Positions 9,741-20,854 are shown, counted from the stretch's first letter. The stretch: DNA of 64,000 nt from Erwinia psidii (GCF_003846135.1 NZ_RHHM01000003.1:248001-312000), one strand, 5' to 3'. A program made the numbers and translations. Notes: generated from the sequence alone by a model not told the origin.

Positions 9741-12700
9741 ATGAGCACCACCACTATGGGCGTCAAACTGGATGAGGCCACCCGTGAGCGTATCAAGCTG
9801 GCTGCAAGTCAGATCGATCGCACGCCGCACTGGTTGATTAAACAGGCTATCTATAATTATCTGGAACAACTGGAACGCGGCGCCGCCCTGCCGGAAATGT
9901 CAGTCGCGTCACCGACCGAAGAGAGTGAGCCATCTCCTGTCGAAGAACCCCATCAGCCCTTTCTGCATTTTGCTGAAGCCGTGCTGCCACAATCCGTCAC
10001 CCGGGCGGCCATCACGGCTGCCTGGCGGCGACCAGAGACGGAAGCCGTGCCGGCGCTGTTGGAACAGGCACGTCTCACCACCAGGATCGCCCAGCAAACC
10101 AGCCAGCTCGCCAGCCAGCTGGCAACCCACCTGAGGCAGCAGAAGAGTACCGGCGGACGCGCCGGCATGGTGCAGGCTCTGTTGCAGGAGTTCTCTCTCT
10201 CTTCGCAGGAAGGAGTGGCGCTGATGTGTCTGGCTGAAGCACTGTTGCGCATTCCCGATAAACCTACCCGCGATGCGTTGATCCGCGACAAAATCAGCAA
10301 CGGTAACTGGCAGTCACATCTGGGACACAGCCGTTCGCTGTTTGTTAACGCCGCAACCTGGGGGCTGCTGATAACCGGTCGTCTGGTGGCGACCCATAAT
10401 GAAGCCAGCCTCTCCCATTCACTGAACCGTATTATTGGCAAACGGGGTGAACCCGTGATACGCAAAGGGGTGGATATGGCGATGCGCCTGATGGGCGAAC
10501 AGTTTGTCATCGGTGAAACCATTGCTGAAGCCCTGGCCAACGCACGCAAACTGGAAGAAAAAGGGTTTCGCTACTCTTACGATATGCTGGGCGAAGCGGC
10601 ACTCACCGCCAGTGACGCCAGGGCTTATCTGCTCTCGTATCAACAGGCCATTCACGCTATCGGCAAAGCCTCCAACGGGCGCGGCATATATGAAGGACCG
10701 GGGATCTCAATCAAACTCTCGGCGCTGCACCCGCGTTACAGCCGGGCACAGTACGATCGGGTGATGGACGAACTCTGGCCGGTGCTTAAATCGCTGACAC
10801 TGCTGGCCCGGCGCTACGATATCGCTATCAATATTGATGCGGAAGAAGCTGACCGCCTTGAACTGTCGCTGGATCTTCTGGAGAAACTCTGTTTTGAGCC
10901 GGAACTGGAAGGCTGGAACGGGATCGGTTTTGTTATCCAGGCCTATCAGAAACGCTGCCCGATGGTGATTGATGCGCTGGCCGATCTGGCAAGCCGCAGT
11001 CGTCGTCGGTTAATGGTACGCCTGGTGAAGGGCGCCTACTGGGACAGCGAAATCAAACGCGCACAGCAGGACGGGCTGGAGGGTTATCCGGTGTACACCC
11101 GCAAGGTCTATACCGACATCGCCTATATTGCCTGTGCACGCAAGCTGCTGGCGATACCGAATCTGGTCTACCCACAGTTTGCCACCCACAACGCCCACAC
11201 CCTGGCAGCCATTTATCAGCTGGCGGGCAATAACTATTATCCGGGACAGTACGAGTTTCAGTGCCTGCATGGCATGGGTGAACCGCTGTATGACCAGGTG
11301 GTGGGAAAAGTATCCGACGGCAAGCTGAACCGCCCATGCCGTATTTATGCCCCGGTTGGCAGCCATGAAACGCTGCTGGCGTATCTGGTACGCCGTCTGC
11401 TGGAAAATGGCGCTAACACTTCCTTTGTCAACCGTATCGCTGATACCACGCTGGCGGTGGGAGATCTGGTGGCCGACCCGGTGGAAGAGGTGGAAAAACT
11501 GGCACGAACTGAAGGGGTTATCGGTCTGCCACACCCCAAAATTCCGCTGCCACGCCATCTTTATGGCGCTGTACGGCAGAACGCCGCCGGGCTGGATCTG
11601 GCCAATGAACATCGCCTCGCTTCGCTCTCCAGCGCGCTGCTCAACGGTGCCATTCAGCCGTGGCAGGCGGCACCGATGCTGGATGGCGAAGCAATCGCCG
11701 GCGATGCGCTGCCGGTGATGAATCCTGCGGAACCGCATGACGTGGTGGGTTGGGTACGTCATGCCACCCCGGCCGATGTTGACAGGGCGCTTGACGCCGC
11801 CGTTAATGCCGCACCGATCTGGTTCGCCACACCACCACAAAAACGCGCCGCTATTTTGCACCGCGCCGCCGTGCTGATGGAAAGTCAGTTACAGCGTCTG
11901 ATCGGTGTGCTGGTACGTGAGGCGGGAAAAACGTTCAGCAATGCGGTTGCTGAAGTGCGCGAAGCCGTGGATTTCCTGCATTACTACGCAGAACAGGTGA
12001 GTGATGATTTCGACAATGAAACGCACCGTCCGCTGGGGCCGGTGGCCTGTATCAGCCCGTGGAATTTCCCGCTGGCTATTTTTACCGGGCAGATCGCTGC
12101 CGCATTGGCAGCAGGTAACTGTGTGCTGGCAAAACCGGCGGAACAGACACCGCTGATCGCCGCCATTGCAGTAGCATTATTGCATGAGGCCGGCGTTCAC
12201 AAAGGCGCGCTGCAACTGCTGCCTGGAGAGGGTGAAACGGTGGGGGCACAGCTGATTGCCGATCCCAGGGTGCGTGGCGTGATGTTTACTGGCTCCACCA
12301 GCGTAGCCACGTTGCTGCAGCGAACCCTTGCCGACCGACTGGACCCGCAGGGACGTCCTGTCCCGCTGATTGCGGAAACCGGCGGGCTGAACGCTATGAT
12401 CGTCGACTCCTCGGCGCTGACCGAGCAGGTGGTCAACGACATTGTGGCGTCCGCCTTTGACAGTGCCGGCCAGCGCTGTTCGGCCCTGCGACTGCTGTGC
12501 ATACAGGAGGATGTGGCCGAAAACACCCTGAAGATGCTGCGCGGTGCGATGGCCGAATGCCGGATGGGCAACCCGGAACGGCTTTCCACTGATATCGGGC
12601 CGGTCATCGACAAAGAAGCAAAGCTTAATATTGAGCGTCATATCGCTGCGATGCGCAATAAAGGCATGACAGTGTATCAGTCGGCGCTGAACAGCGAAGA

Positions 12701-13685
12701 GGATGCAAAAGCATGGCAAAGCGGCACCTTTATCCTGCCCACGCTGATTGAGTTGCCACAGGTTACTGACCTTGATAAAGAAGTGTTCGGCCCGGTGCTA
12801 CATGTGGTGCGTTACGGCCGTAGCGCGCTGCCGCAGGTTATCCGGCAGATTAATGCCTCCGGTTACGGTCTGACGCTGGGCGTCCATACGCGGATTGATG
12901 AAACCATCCTCCAGGTGAGCCAACATGCTCATGTCGGGAATATTTATGTTAACCGCAATATGGTGGGTGCCGTAGTGGGCGTACAGCCGTTTGGCGGCGA
13001 GGGACTGTCGGGCACCGGACCGAAAGCCGGTGGTCCACTCTGTCTGTATCGTTTGCTGGCCAGCCGTCCCGATGATGCGCTGAGCGTTACCCTCGCGCGT
13101 CACGATGTCCAGGCACCAGCGGATGTCACACGCCGGTCGGCGCTGCTTGCCGCGCATCACGCGTTAACCGACTGGGCGAGAGATAAGGCGGATCTTGCGG
13201 CACTGTGCGCCCATTATGAAGCACTCAGCCACAGCGGTTCGGTCCGCCTGTTGCCCGGCCCAACCGGAGAGCGCAACACCTACGCTCTGCTGCCACGTGA
13301 ACGGGTGCTGTGCCTTGCGGATAACCAGGAGGATGCGCTGATCCAGCTGGCGGCAGTGACCGCCACCGGTAGCCGGATAGTATGGCAGGACGACCCGATG
13401 CACCGTACCCTTGGCAACACCCTGCCCACTGCCGTGCAGGAGCGGATCGACTTTGCCAGCGATCCGTTACAGCACGCTTTTGATGCGGTTATTTATCACG
13501 GTGATGCAGATCGGTTACGGGAGGTATGTCAGAACGTGGCGACCCGCGACGGAGCAATTGTTTCCGTACAGGGATTTGAGCGTGGCGATACCAGGCTGCT
13601 GTTGGAGCGTCTGTTGACCGAACGCGCGATCAGTGTAAATACCGCCGCGGCGGGAGGCAATGCCAGCCTGATGACCATTGGCTGA
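9741..13685 (+). CDS. putA: PutA, proline dehydrogenase / P5C dehydrogenase / put repressor
   Basis: 1314 aa, full length (E. coli 1320). The trifunctional enzyme oxidises proline to glutamate at the membrane and represses put when proline is scarce. Residues ~1-47 form the ribbon-helix-helix DNA-binding domain (GVKLDEATRERIKLAAS). The FAD proline dehydrogenase barrel spans ~260-570, with the YEGPGISIKLSALHPRY and MVRLVKGAYWDSE blocks. The aldehyde dehydrogenase domain (~650-1110) has ISPWNFPLAIFTGQ, an ETGG motif and the catalytic Cys913 in AGQRCSALR. A C-terminal domain follows. A GGAG ribosome site precedes the ATG. The operators for its own control lie just upstream. Confidence 0.98.
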   Translation: MSTTTMGVKLDEATRERIKLAASQIDRTPHWLIKQAIYNYLEQLERGAALPEMSVASPTEESEPSPVEEPHQPFLHFAEAVLPQSVTRAAITAAWRRPETEAVPALLEQARLTTRIAQQTSQLASQLATHLRQQKSTGGRAGMVQALLQEFSLSSQEGVALMCLAEALLRIPDKPTRDALIRDKISNGNWQSHLGHSRSLFVNAATWGLLITGRLVATHNEASLSHSLNRIIGKRGEPVIRKGVDMAMRLMGEQFVIGETIAEALANARKLEEKGFRYSYDMLGEAALTASDARAYLLSYQQAIHAIGKASNGRGIYEGPGISIKLSALHPRYSRAQYDRVMDELWPVLKSLTLLARRYDIAINIDAEEADRLELSLDLLEKLCFEPELEGWNGIGFVIQAYQKRCPMVIDALADLASRSRRRLMVRLVKGAYWDSEIKRAQQDGLEGYPVYTRKVYTDIAYIACARKLLAIPNLVYPQFATHNAHTLAAIYQLAGNNYYPGQYEFQCLHGMGEPLYDQVVGKVSDGKLNRPCRIYAPVGSHETLLAYLVRRLLENGANTSFVNRIADTTLAVGDLVADPVEEVEKLARTEGVIGLPHPKIPLPRHLYGAVRQNAAGLDLANEHRLASLSSALLNGAIQPWQAAPMLDGEAIAGDALPVMNPAEPHDVVGWVRHATPADVDRALDAAVNAAPIWFATPPQKRAAILHRAAVLMESQLQRLIGVLVREAGKTFSNAVAEVREAVDFLHYYAEQVSDDFDNETHRPLGPVACISPWNFPLAIFTGQIAAALAAGNCVLAKPAEQTPLIAAIAVALLHEAGVHKGALQLLPGEGETVGAQLIADPRVRGVMFTGSTSVATLLQRTLADRLDPQGRPVPLIAETGGLNAMIVDSSALTEQVVNDIVASAFDSAGQRCSALRLLCIQEDVAENTLKMLRGAMAECRMGNPERLSTDIGPVIDKEAKLNIERHIAAMRNKGMTVYQSALNSEEDAKAWQSGTFILPTLIELPQVTDLDKEVFGPVLHVVRYGRSALPQVIRQINASGYGLTLGVHTRIDETILQVSQHAHVGNIYVNRNMVGAVVGVQPFGGEGLSGTGPKAGGPLCLYRLLASRPDDALSVTLARHDVQAPADVTRRSALLAAHHALTDWARDKADLAALCAHYEALSHSGSVRLLPGPTGERNTYALLPRERVLCLADNQEDALIQLAAVTATGSRIVWQDDPMHRTLGNTLPTAVQERIDFASDPLQHAFDAVIYHGDADRLREVCQNVATRDGAIVSVQGFERGDTRLLLERLLTERAISVNTAAAGGNASLMTIG

Positions 13686-13698
13686 AGACTGGTACAAA

Positions 13699-13727
13699 GA
13701 ATCCCCCTTGTTCAGGGGGATTCTCTC
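13699..13727 (+). terminator. putA terminator
   Basis: A perfect 9-bp stem (13699-13707 with 13715-13723, GAATCCCCC arm) with a 7-base loop, followed by a mixed TCTCT tail, 14 bases after the putA stop. Confidence 0.75.
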
Positions 13728-13787
13728 TGCACCGTGTTTAAGCATGACACACATCAGGGGGACGATGGATGCCTCGCAAAACTGACG

Positions 13788-13806
13788 GGAGGGCCTTTTT
13801 CCCTCC
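13788..13806 (-). terminator. Possible terminator of the large adhesin gene
   Basis: Six-base arms GGAGGG and CCCTCC enclose a 7-base loop, 5 bases past the adhesin stop. The minus-strand T-run does not follow directly, so support is moderate. Confidence 0.4.
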
Positions 13807-13810
13807 TGAA

Positions 13811-16800
13811 TCAGTGGCTATCAACCCTGTTTACATTAATTCCATCGCCATTACCTCCCCATCCATAGTTTGTCCCATTATAAGTGTATGCCTGTCCGGC
13901 GTAATTGACGTTAAGATTCACAGCGTATCCTCCTGTATGATTACGCCAACAGTCATCTGCAATTGTTGCATTACCAAAAGCGATGCTCCGATCTGTTGCG
14001 ACCGAATCAAACGAGTTGGGCAGATCGGCTGAAGTATCATTGGAATTGTGAGTCGCTTTCACTCTGGCAGTAAGTTTCATTGGGGTAAGAAGTCGCTTAC
14101 CACCAAAATTGATACTCCCCCCGTTAGCAATAACGTTATTCGCATGATAGCGTCCCATATAAGACTCCCTGCATGAACTGTCAACGCCTACACTGGTTCG
14201 GGATTCGAGATAATGATTAATCGTTAATGATGACCATATCTCATTAGGCTTCAGATTTGTAACAATGATATTGGACGACACCAAATTTGTTTCCAGGTTA
14301 GCGTATCCTTTGGCAACCAGTTCCACATGGACTGTTCTGCCCCATAAATTGGTATCTGGGTTGAAGGTCATAGTGTTGTTTGCCAAAGGTGATGAAACGT
14401 CAGACTGCTTCAGTATATTACCGTTGGTATCTTTGATATAAACCACCGCACTGTTCGGTCTACTGTATTCATCAGTGATACCCGCGATCCAGTTAAGCGT
14501 GAGCGTATCGTCAGTAAAGACCGGCGTCCACTTATCAAGGCTGCCGTTAGCTCCCTTACTTATATAGGATATATTTCCGAGGCTGACGGCGGGTTTGGTA
14601 TACACCACCACATCATAGTAGCCCGTACTGGCGTTATAGTAGTCATTCGTCGCTACCGCCAGCGTCAGACGCGCCTGCCCTTTGCCAACATTGCCCTCTA
14701 CCACACCGGCGGCCGTTAGATTCACCACGCTGTCATTGCTGGATTGCCAATTCAGGCTTGCTTCCGGGCCGAATACCGTTATCGGATCTTGCAGGGCAAA
14801 CGCCAGCTGATCCGTCGTTTTCACCTCGCTGTTGGCAAATCTGATGTCAATGGTAGCCTTCTTCAGTACGTAGGTGACATCCGATGAGGCCGCCATAAAC
14901 TGGTCAGTTTCTGCGGTGCTGACACTGACCACCGTGGTGCCGGGTTTCACCGCCGTCAGTTTGCCACTGTTGCTAACAGAGACAACCGCAGAGTCACGGG
15001 TCGTATAGACCGGCGTCAGCAGTTTCTGTGCATCGCTGTTACCATAGCTGGCAGTAATGGTATGCTCCACACCGTCACGCCACATCGCGGTGACCGGTTC
15101 ACCGCTGCCTGCTTTCAGCTGCGGGTCTGCTCTGGTGACTTTGATGTAATAACTGGCCATCGCTGCGGTATATTGTGAATTACCCGGCGTATAAACAGAA
15201 ACGCTGGCCTCTCCCGCTTTTAACAGGATGAGTTTTCCGTTGCCGTCCACGGTTGCCACACTGGTATCCGACACCGTCCAGATCTGCGGCAAACCCGCTG
15301 GCATACCGGTGACAGCCTGCGATTCGGTGAAGTTACTGGTCCAGACAGTGTTCTGCTGCGCGTTGGCAAAGCGTAAATCCGGTATAATGGCGCCAACAAC
15401 CACCGTGACAGAATTACCCACGGTTTTGTTGTCTGCCTGAGCGGCAAGCGTCACTTCACCCTTGGTGGTTCCGGTTCCGGTTGCCACATAGCGGCCGTCT
15501 CCCCGATCCGTCACGGCACTCAGTGCAAAACCTGGCAAGGTGTTTGCCCCCTGAATTACCACGGTTTTACCGGTGACAGGGTTACCGTAGCGGTCCTCCA
15601 GATAAGTGGTGAGCGTCACAGTATCCTTGCCATCAGAGCCAATCATGGTTTTGTCGGCAGTAAGGGAGGCCAGGCTGATATCACCCGCCACTACGCTAAC
15701 CGTCGTCGCCTGCATGGCATTGTCTGCATCCAGCAATGCGGTCATTTTAAGCTGACCGGTGGTATTACTTAACAGCGTCGTTTTTGCAATACCATTACTG
15801 TCAGTCCTTGACGTTGGCGCGAAGCTTTCAGCCTGACCACGAAGCTGCCAGGAAACCACCACATTCGGAAGGACGTTGCCATGGCTGTCCACCACAGTAG
15901 CACTGTAGGTTACTCCCGTACTGTCACCGGCAGTCACCCTGGTTCTGTCCGGTGTAACTGCCGAAATCTTCCAGCTGTCAGGATCACCGTTGATGGTTAG
16001 CGTACGCGTCTGGCTGAAGATTTTAGTTCCCACCTTCACGGCGAGTATTGCTGTACCTGCCTTGTTACTGCTCACATCCATGGTGTAGCGGCCCGGCGCA
16101 TCACTGCTTTGCTGGCTTGCCCCAACGCTGGCGGCTACATTAGCACTGCTACCGCTTACGGTCTGGCCAGACAGCAAATTGCCATTCTTATCCCGAAGGA
16201 TAAGCACCAGTGCCGCCGTTTCTTTGCCCGCCGTGATAACGGACGGAGTAAGCGTCAACGTTGAATTGCTTTCATCTGCCTCCCCGGCGCTGAAAACAAC
16301 ATCAGGAGCAGAGGTGGTTCCCGATGGCAGAATCAGCTGAACACTTGCCGTCCCGGCAATCAGTCGTGTCAGCGTAACCCTCGCCGTGCCCGATTCATCG
16401 CTGCGGGTAACCTGGGCCTGCAGGATACTCCCCGCATTCGTGCTCCAGGTGACAGGGATACCGGCCCCCAGCGCATTGCCATTGCTATCGGTAAGTAATG
16501 CGGAAAAGGTCACTGTTTCACCCACCCTGGCCGAGGTGGGCGATACGGTGATATTGCCTTTAACCACCGCTGCGGTGTTATCTGCCAAAATCGTCAGGCT
16601 GGCTTTCTGAGCAACGCTCACCCCATCCACCACAGCGGTTAGCTCTGTGATCCCGGCTTTTTTACCCATCACCTTCGCTTCATAAACCCCCGGTGAAATT
16701 TCTGTAAGCGTCGATATGGTCATTTCAAGTGCAGATGAGAAGGTCAGACTCACTTTATCTTTCAGGCCCGACAGCAGATTGCCCTCAACATCCCTGGCCG

Positions 16801-19800
16801 TGACGCTGATCGTCGCACTGCCTGATTCCGCAATGATACTGGCAGGTGATATGCTCAGGGATGACTTCGCTGAACTTACCGTGCCGGCAGTGAAAATGGC
16901 TACCCTGTCAGCATTGTGCAACATCCCGCCGCCCAGCATTGCGCTAATCTGCGCCTGACCTGCCGAGCGACTGCTCAACCTTATTTCTGCTACACCATTT
17001 TCGTCCGTGCTACTGATACGAGACGAGAGGTTGCCAAGGCTGGTATCCCAGCCCACAGCTACGCCCTGTAGTTTTGTGTTGCCATTAGTGTCTTTGACCT
17101 GCGCACGAAACGTCACCGTTTCCGCACCGTTTGCCTGTGCAGTATTGCTACCGGAAATGCTAACGCTGTCAATCACTGCCGAATCCTGACTGGCAAGCAG
17201 CCCAAGAGAAGTCTGCAAACTTACATTGTCACTGGTTGCGGTAAGGGGCCAGCTTCCCTCGCGGGTTCCGGTAACTGTGGCCTGATAAACCCCCTTGCCT
17301 GTTTCTTTCGCAACAAAGGTAATACCGGATGCACTGTCAGTGGACCAGCTTACCGTCTGGCCGGGTACAGGATTGTTCCAGCGATCTTTCAGGATAAGCG
17401 TAGCAACTGCTCCAGCCTTACCGTCTGCCGTGATGGTTTGCGGTGACACCGTCAGAGTGCTGTTATCCTGAGCAGAGATCGTCGGGCCAAAAGTTACCTG
17501 TGCCGACCCCGTATTGCCGTTGTAAAGCACAGCATTTACCGTGGTAAGTTGCGCCTGTGTGCCGGAGAGCGCCACTACAGCCTTACCCTGCGCATTGGTT
17601 ACACTTAGCGGATGGCTCAACTGATTGTGGTTTGACTGCCAGGCGACGCTGATATCCTCCACAGGATTATTGTGTGCATCCACCACCGTGGCGGTGAGCA
17701 GGACCGGATTACTCTGACCCGCTATGGCTGAGGCGGCGTCGGCGCTGACCGTCACCAATGCCGTTTGCGTGTCCGCCAGCGCCTGCAAAGACAATGTTTT
17801 ACTGGTGGCATTCTCCAGGCTGGCTGAAACGGTGACATCGCCGGCCTGAGTGCCGCTCAGTGTGGCGTAGGCAAAACCATCACTGCCTGAAACCACTTGA
17901 GCCGGGGTAATGATCGCGCCTCGATCGCTGCTCAATATCACCTTGATATCAGAAAGGGGATTACCGTTTGCATCGTCAACCCGGACACTCAGGCGCACCG
18001 TATCCGTTCCGTTCGCGGTTAATGTGGGTTTGTCACTGCTTAACTGTGCCACTCTCGCACTGCTTTTATCTGCAACAAAGGTGAATGGCGCGGCTGCACT
18101 GGAAGACGCATTGGTTGAAGCCGTCACCACAACATTGGTCAAGGCCTGAGTACTGGTTATGGTTGTTTCCGCTATTCCCTGACTGTCAGTCCGCGTTTGG
18201 TTCTGGCCAAAGGCCACCGTGCTGTCATCTTTATTGGACTTCCAGTTAACGGGAATATCAGACAGGGGATTACCGTTCTCATCTTTGATTAATGCCCTGA
18301 ATGTCACTGCGGTTTTACCATCAGCAATACCTGATGCCTGTGCAGCATTGACCGAGATGACCAGTGCGGTTGCACTGTTGGCGATAAAAGCGGTTTCTTT
18401 TACCATTTGGGTATTGTTCACACGGGCTGTCACCCTGGAAAGTCCTGCAACCGTACTGCTCAGTAACGTCGTGGCACGCCCATTTGCATCAGTAAACACC
18501 GAGTTGTCAGCCATAACAGCACCGTTGTCCGCGCTGAAGACAACCGGCAGATCGGGCACCGGATTACCATTAGCGTCAGTGACCACAGCGCTCACCGTTT
18601 TTGATGCTTTGCCATCCGCCACAGAGACCTCTGGCTGGATGCTCAGATTGTGCTCTGTCAGCTGTGCGGTGGCATGGTCCGGCTGAAAAGCCAGTTTGAC
18701 AGTTTTACTGCCAGCGCCGTTGATGCTCACGGTAACCGTGCTTTCTCCGGCATGAGTGCTGGTAACAGGCACGTTAACCGTACCATCGTCACCGGTTTGC
18801 ACCTGTCTGGCTATCGATGCACCATTATCTGCCTCCAGGTAAATATCCTGCCCACTGACAAGGTTATTATGTGCATCAACCACAATAACTTTAATGACGT
18901 TCTGCGCCTGACCATCAGCAATAGCGTTATCAGCCACTACCTCAAGCGAATCCACCAGCGCGGTGGTTTTATCCGCGAGCAGATTCACTCTGCCTGAGGC
19001 AAAATCTGCATCACGCGCCACAGGCGTCAGCGTAAAGACCTCAGGCAATGTGCCTGCTGTGATGGTAATGACATACTCGCCCACCGCCTGACGGACAAAC
19101 GCTGACACCACGGTATCGCTGGTGCTGCGGAGCGGGCTGTTTTTTCTTACACTGATTTCATCAGCGCCAATATCAACCGGATTACCCTCACGGTCATTGA
19201 CCCGCAGAATAAGCTGTTGCTGTGTTTTGCCATCGGCGGGCAGCTGAATTTCAGAAGGAGTAAGTGAACTGAGGTGAGTATCAATCGCCGCCTGACTGAC
19301 GGTTATCAAGGTACTGGCGCGCCCTGAGCTGTTACCCTGCTGGTCGACCGCCACGCCCTCAACAGGGTAGGTGTTGATGCCATTTTCCGCCGTCTGATAA
19401 TTCGGCAGCACTACCGTGTAATCACCCTTGTTATCGATAATGTTTCCCCCCGCCGCAATCAGCGAAGGCGCCGTCCAGTTGATATGAGACAGCCCGTACT
19501 TGCTGTTTACCGACGCGCCCAGCGATTTATGCTGCCCGGCATATCCCGTCAACTGCTGAGCGGTTCTGAGACTGATAACCTCTTTTTTACGATATTCCAG
19601 AACAATATTATTATTACGCTCAACCAGATCGTAACGGCTGTTCATCAGACTGCGCATGGCTGCCACCGCTTTGGGGTCTGTCTGCACCCGCCACGGTATG
19701 CCCAGCTGATAGTTCATATTCAGGCCAACGCGTGTATCGTTTTGCCCCGCGCGCCCCAGGCGCTGTTCTGCGTTTAACGTCATCAGCGGTACCGGGGTAT

Positions 19801-20854
19801 AGTTCAATCCTGTGGTGAGGGCGTAAGGGTTACGCTGGCGTTTATCCCGACCAAACAGCGCCACTTCATTGCCGTAATACTGCTCCAGGGTGAGATTACC
19901 ACCCAACTGCGGCAGGTGAGGAAGCCAACCCTGCGCGCGGATATCCCAGCCATTTGCCGGGCGCGCCTCATAATCAGTCAGATGAGGTGAATCTTTCCAA
20001 CCGGTCATGCGTAAATAACCATTCATCGCCATTCTGACAAAATCACGCCAGTACTCAACTCCTCCGCCCACCCGGGAATGCTGCTGGGAAAGATCATGGT
20101 CAAAAAATGTATTCACCCCGAACATCGACTTATCATAAAAGTAGCGCACGCCCGCGCCGAGATTGGCCTGATTACGATCGTCGGTGCGGTGCAGACTTTT
20201 TTGCGAGAAAATAAGCCGGTTATTTTTTTCATGCAAAGGTAAGAGCAGGTCAATCTGGGAGCCCTTAAGAGAAAGATTTTTATCGGTTTCAAGTTGTACC
20301 CGCGCGGTGCCGAAACGGCTCATCCACTGCTGAACTTCAGCACTGGCCGCACTGGACGCCATCCCCCGCGCCAGCGAAGCGGCAGCCTGACTGTCAGGCC
20401 GGGTTGCCAGAAAAGCGCCAGCCTGTGAGGCATGTCGCGCGACCTTTTCTTCTGTCGGCCCAGGTTTGCTGACCGTGGATGCCCCTGCAAGGGCTGCCGA
20501 GCCGTCATGCCACTGAACTTCGGGAAGCGGGCTTAATGGCACGTCCAGCTCATCGCCAGGCTGTAAGCCTTCAAAACCACGGGCAAATGTATGAAACTGG
20601 TTCAGCTTCTTCAGCGCCTCAGGTGTCATATTGTATTTTTTCGCCACGGTGGTGGAGGTTTCTCCCGGTGCAAGGGTATAGGGCCGGGTTTGCATCATCG
20701 ACTGCCCGGTAGTCAGAAGGCGTTCCGAACTTCCCGCACCGGCACTGACCGGGGTAAAAGCAGCGGCAAGCGGAAACACAGTTTGTATACCAATATTCAG
20801 CCATACAAACAGTTTTATATGAAATGGGACTTGATCCCTGTGTACTGTCTTCAC
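13811..20854 (-). CDS. Giant intimin/invasin-type inverse autotransporter adhesin
   Basis: 2347 aa. The start codon is GTG at 20854, with a GGAG site 8 bases upstream. Order of parts: signal segment (~12-40); LysM peptidoglycan-binding domain (~57-105); inverse-autotransporter beta-barrel (~190-400); then about thirteen bacterial Ig-like (Big_1) repeats of ~95 aa from ~515 to ~1790, each opening with an ADGK/ANGxxT strand and a D-x-x-GNP turn; then about three Big_2-like domains (~1795-2055); and a C-terminal tip (~2060-2347) with two cysteines (CRES and DDCW) as in the disulfide-closed lectin-like tips of intimins. The barrel anchors it in the outer membrane and passes the repeats outward. 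Likely role: cell or plant/insect surface adhesion (inference). It stands alone between putA and fliZ, where fliY (tcyJ) would follow fliZ in E. coli. Confidence 0.93.
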   Translation of the reverse strand: MKTVHRDQVPFHIKLFVWLNIGIQTVFPLAAAFTPVSAGAGSSERLLTTGQSMMQTRPYTLAPGETSTTVAKKYNMTPEALKKLNQFHTFARGFEGLQPGDELDVPLSPLPEVQWHDGSAALAGASTVSKPGPTEEKVARHASQAGAFLATRPDSQAAASLARGMASSAASAEVQQWMSRFGTARVQLETDKNLSLKGSQIDLLLPLHEKNNRLIFSQKSLHRTDDRNQANLGAGVRYFYDKSMFGVNTFFDHDLSQQHSRVGGGVEYWRDFVRMAMNGYLRMTGWKDSPHLTDYEARPANGWDIRAQGWLPHLPQLGGNLTLEQYYGNEVALFGRDKRQRNPYALTTGLNYTPVPLMTLNAEQRLGRAGQNDTRVGLNMNYQLGIPWRVQTDPKAVAAMRSLMNSRYDLVERNNNIVLEYRKKEVISLRTAQQLTGYAGQHKSLGASVNSKYGLSHINWTAPSLIAAGGNIIDNKGDYTVVLPNYQTAENGINTYPVEGVAVDQQGNSSGRASTLITVSQAAIDTHLSSLTPSEIQLPADGKTQQQLILRVNDREGNPVDIGADEISVRKNSPLRSTSDTVVSAFVRQAVGEYVITITAGTLPEVFTLTPVARDADFASGRVNLLADKTTALVDSLEVVADNAIADGQAQNVIKVIVVDAHNNLVSGQDIYLEADNGASIARQVQTGDDGTVNVPVTSTHAGESTVTVSINGAGSKTVKLAFQPDHATAQLTEHNLSIQPEVSVADGKASKTVSAVVTDANGNPVPDLPVVFSADNGAVMADNSVFTDANGRATTLLSSTVAGLSRVTARVNNTQMVKETAFIANSATALVISVNAAQASGIADGKTAVTFRALIKDENGNPLSDIPVNWKSNKDDSTVAFGQNQTRTDSQGIAETTITSTQALTNVVVTASTNASSSAAAPFTFVADKSSARVAQLSSDKPTLTANGTDTVRLSVRVDDANGNPLSDIKVILSSDRGAIITPAQVVSGSDGFAYATLSGTQAGDVTVSASLENATSKTLSLQALADTQTALVTVSADAASAIAGQSNPVLLTATVVDAHNNPVEDISVAWQSNHNQLSHPLSVTNAQGKAVVALSGTQAQLTTVNAVLYNGNTGSAQVTFGPTISAQDNSTLTVSPQTITADGKAGAVATLILKDRWNNPVPGQTVSWSTDSASGITFVAKETGKGVYQATVTGTREGSWPLTATSDNVSLQTSLGLLASQDSAVIDSVSISGSNTAQANGAETVTFRAQVKDTNGNTKLQGVAVGWDTSLGNLSSRISSTDENGVAEIRLSSRSAGQAQISAMLGGGMLHNADRVAIFTAGTVSSAKSSLSISPASIIAESGSATISVTARDVEGNLLSGLKDKVSLTFSSALEMTISTLTEISPGVYEAKVMGKKAGITELTAVVDGVSVAQKASLTILADNTAAVVKGNITVSPTSARVGETVTFSALLTDSNGNALGAGIPVTWSTNAGSILQAQVTRSDESGTARVTLTRLIAGTASVQLILPSGTTSAPDVVFSAGEADESNSTLTLTPSVITAGKETAALVLILRDKNGNLLSGQTVSGSSANVAASVGASQQSSDAPGRYTMDVSSNKAGTAILAVKVGTKIFSQTRTLTINGDPDSWKISAVTPDRTRVTAGDSTGVTYSATVVDSHGNVLPNVVVSWQLRGQAESFAPTSRTDSNGIAKTTLLSNTTGQLKMTALLDADNAMQATTVSVVAGDISLASLTADKTMIGSDGKDTVTLTTYLEDRYGNPVTGKTVVIQGANTLPGFALSAVTDRGDGRYVATGTGTTKGEVTLAAQADNKTVGNSVTVVVGAIIPDLRFANAQQNTVWTSNFTESQAVTGMPAGLPQIWTVSDTSVATVDGNGKLILLKAGEASVSVYTPGNSQYTAAMASYYIKVTRADPQLKAGSGEPVTAMWRDGVEHTITASYGNSDAQKLLTPVYTTRDSAVVSVSNSGKLTAVKPGTTVVSVSTAETDQFMAASSDVTYVLKKATIDIRFANSEVKTTDQLAFALQDPITVFGPEASLNWQSSNDSVVNLTAAGVVEGNVGKGQARLTLAVATNDYYNASTGYYDVVVYTKPAVSLGNISYISKGANGSLDKWTPVFTDDTLTLNWIAGITDEYSRPNSAVVYIKDTNGNILKQSDVSSPLANNTMTFNPDTNLWGRTVHVELVAKGYANLETNLVSSNIIVTNLKPNEIWSSLTINHYLESRTSVGVDSSCRESYMGRYHANNVIANGGSINFGGKRLLTPMKLTARVKATHNSNDTSADLPNSFDSVATDRSIAFGNATIADDCWRNHTGGYAVNLNVNYAGQAYTYNGTNYGWGGNGDGINVNRVDSH

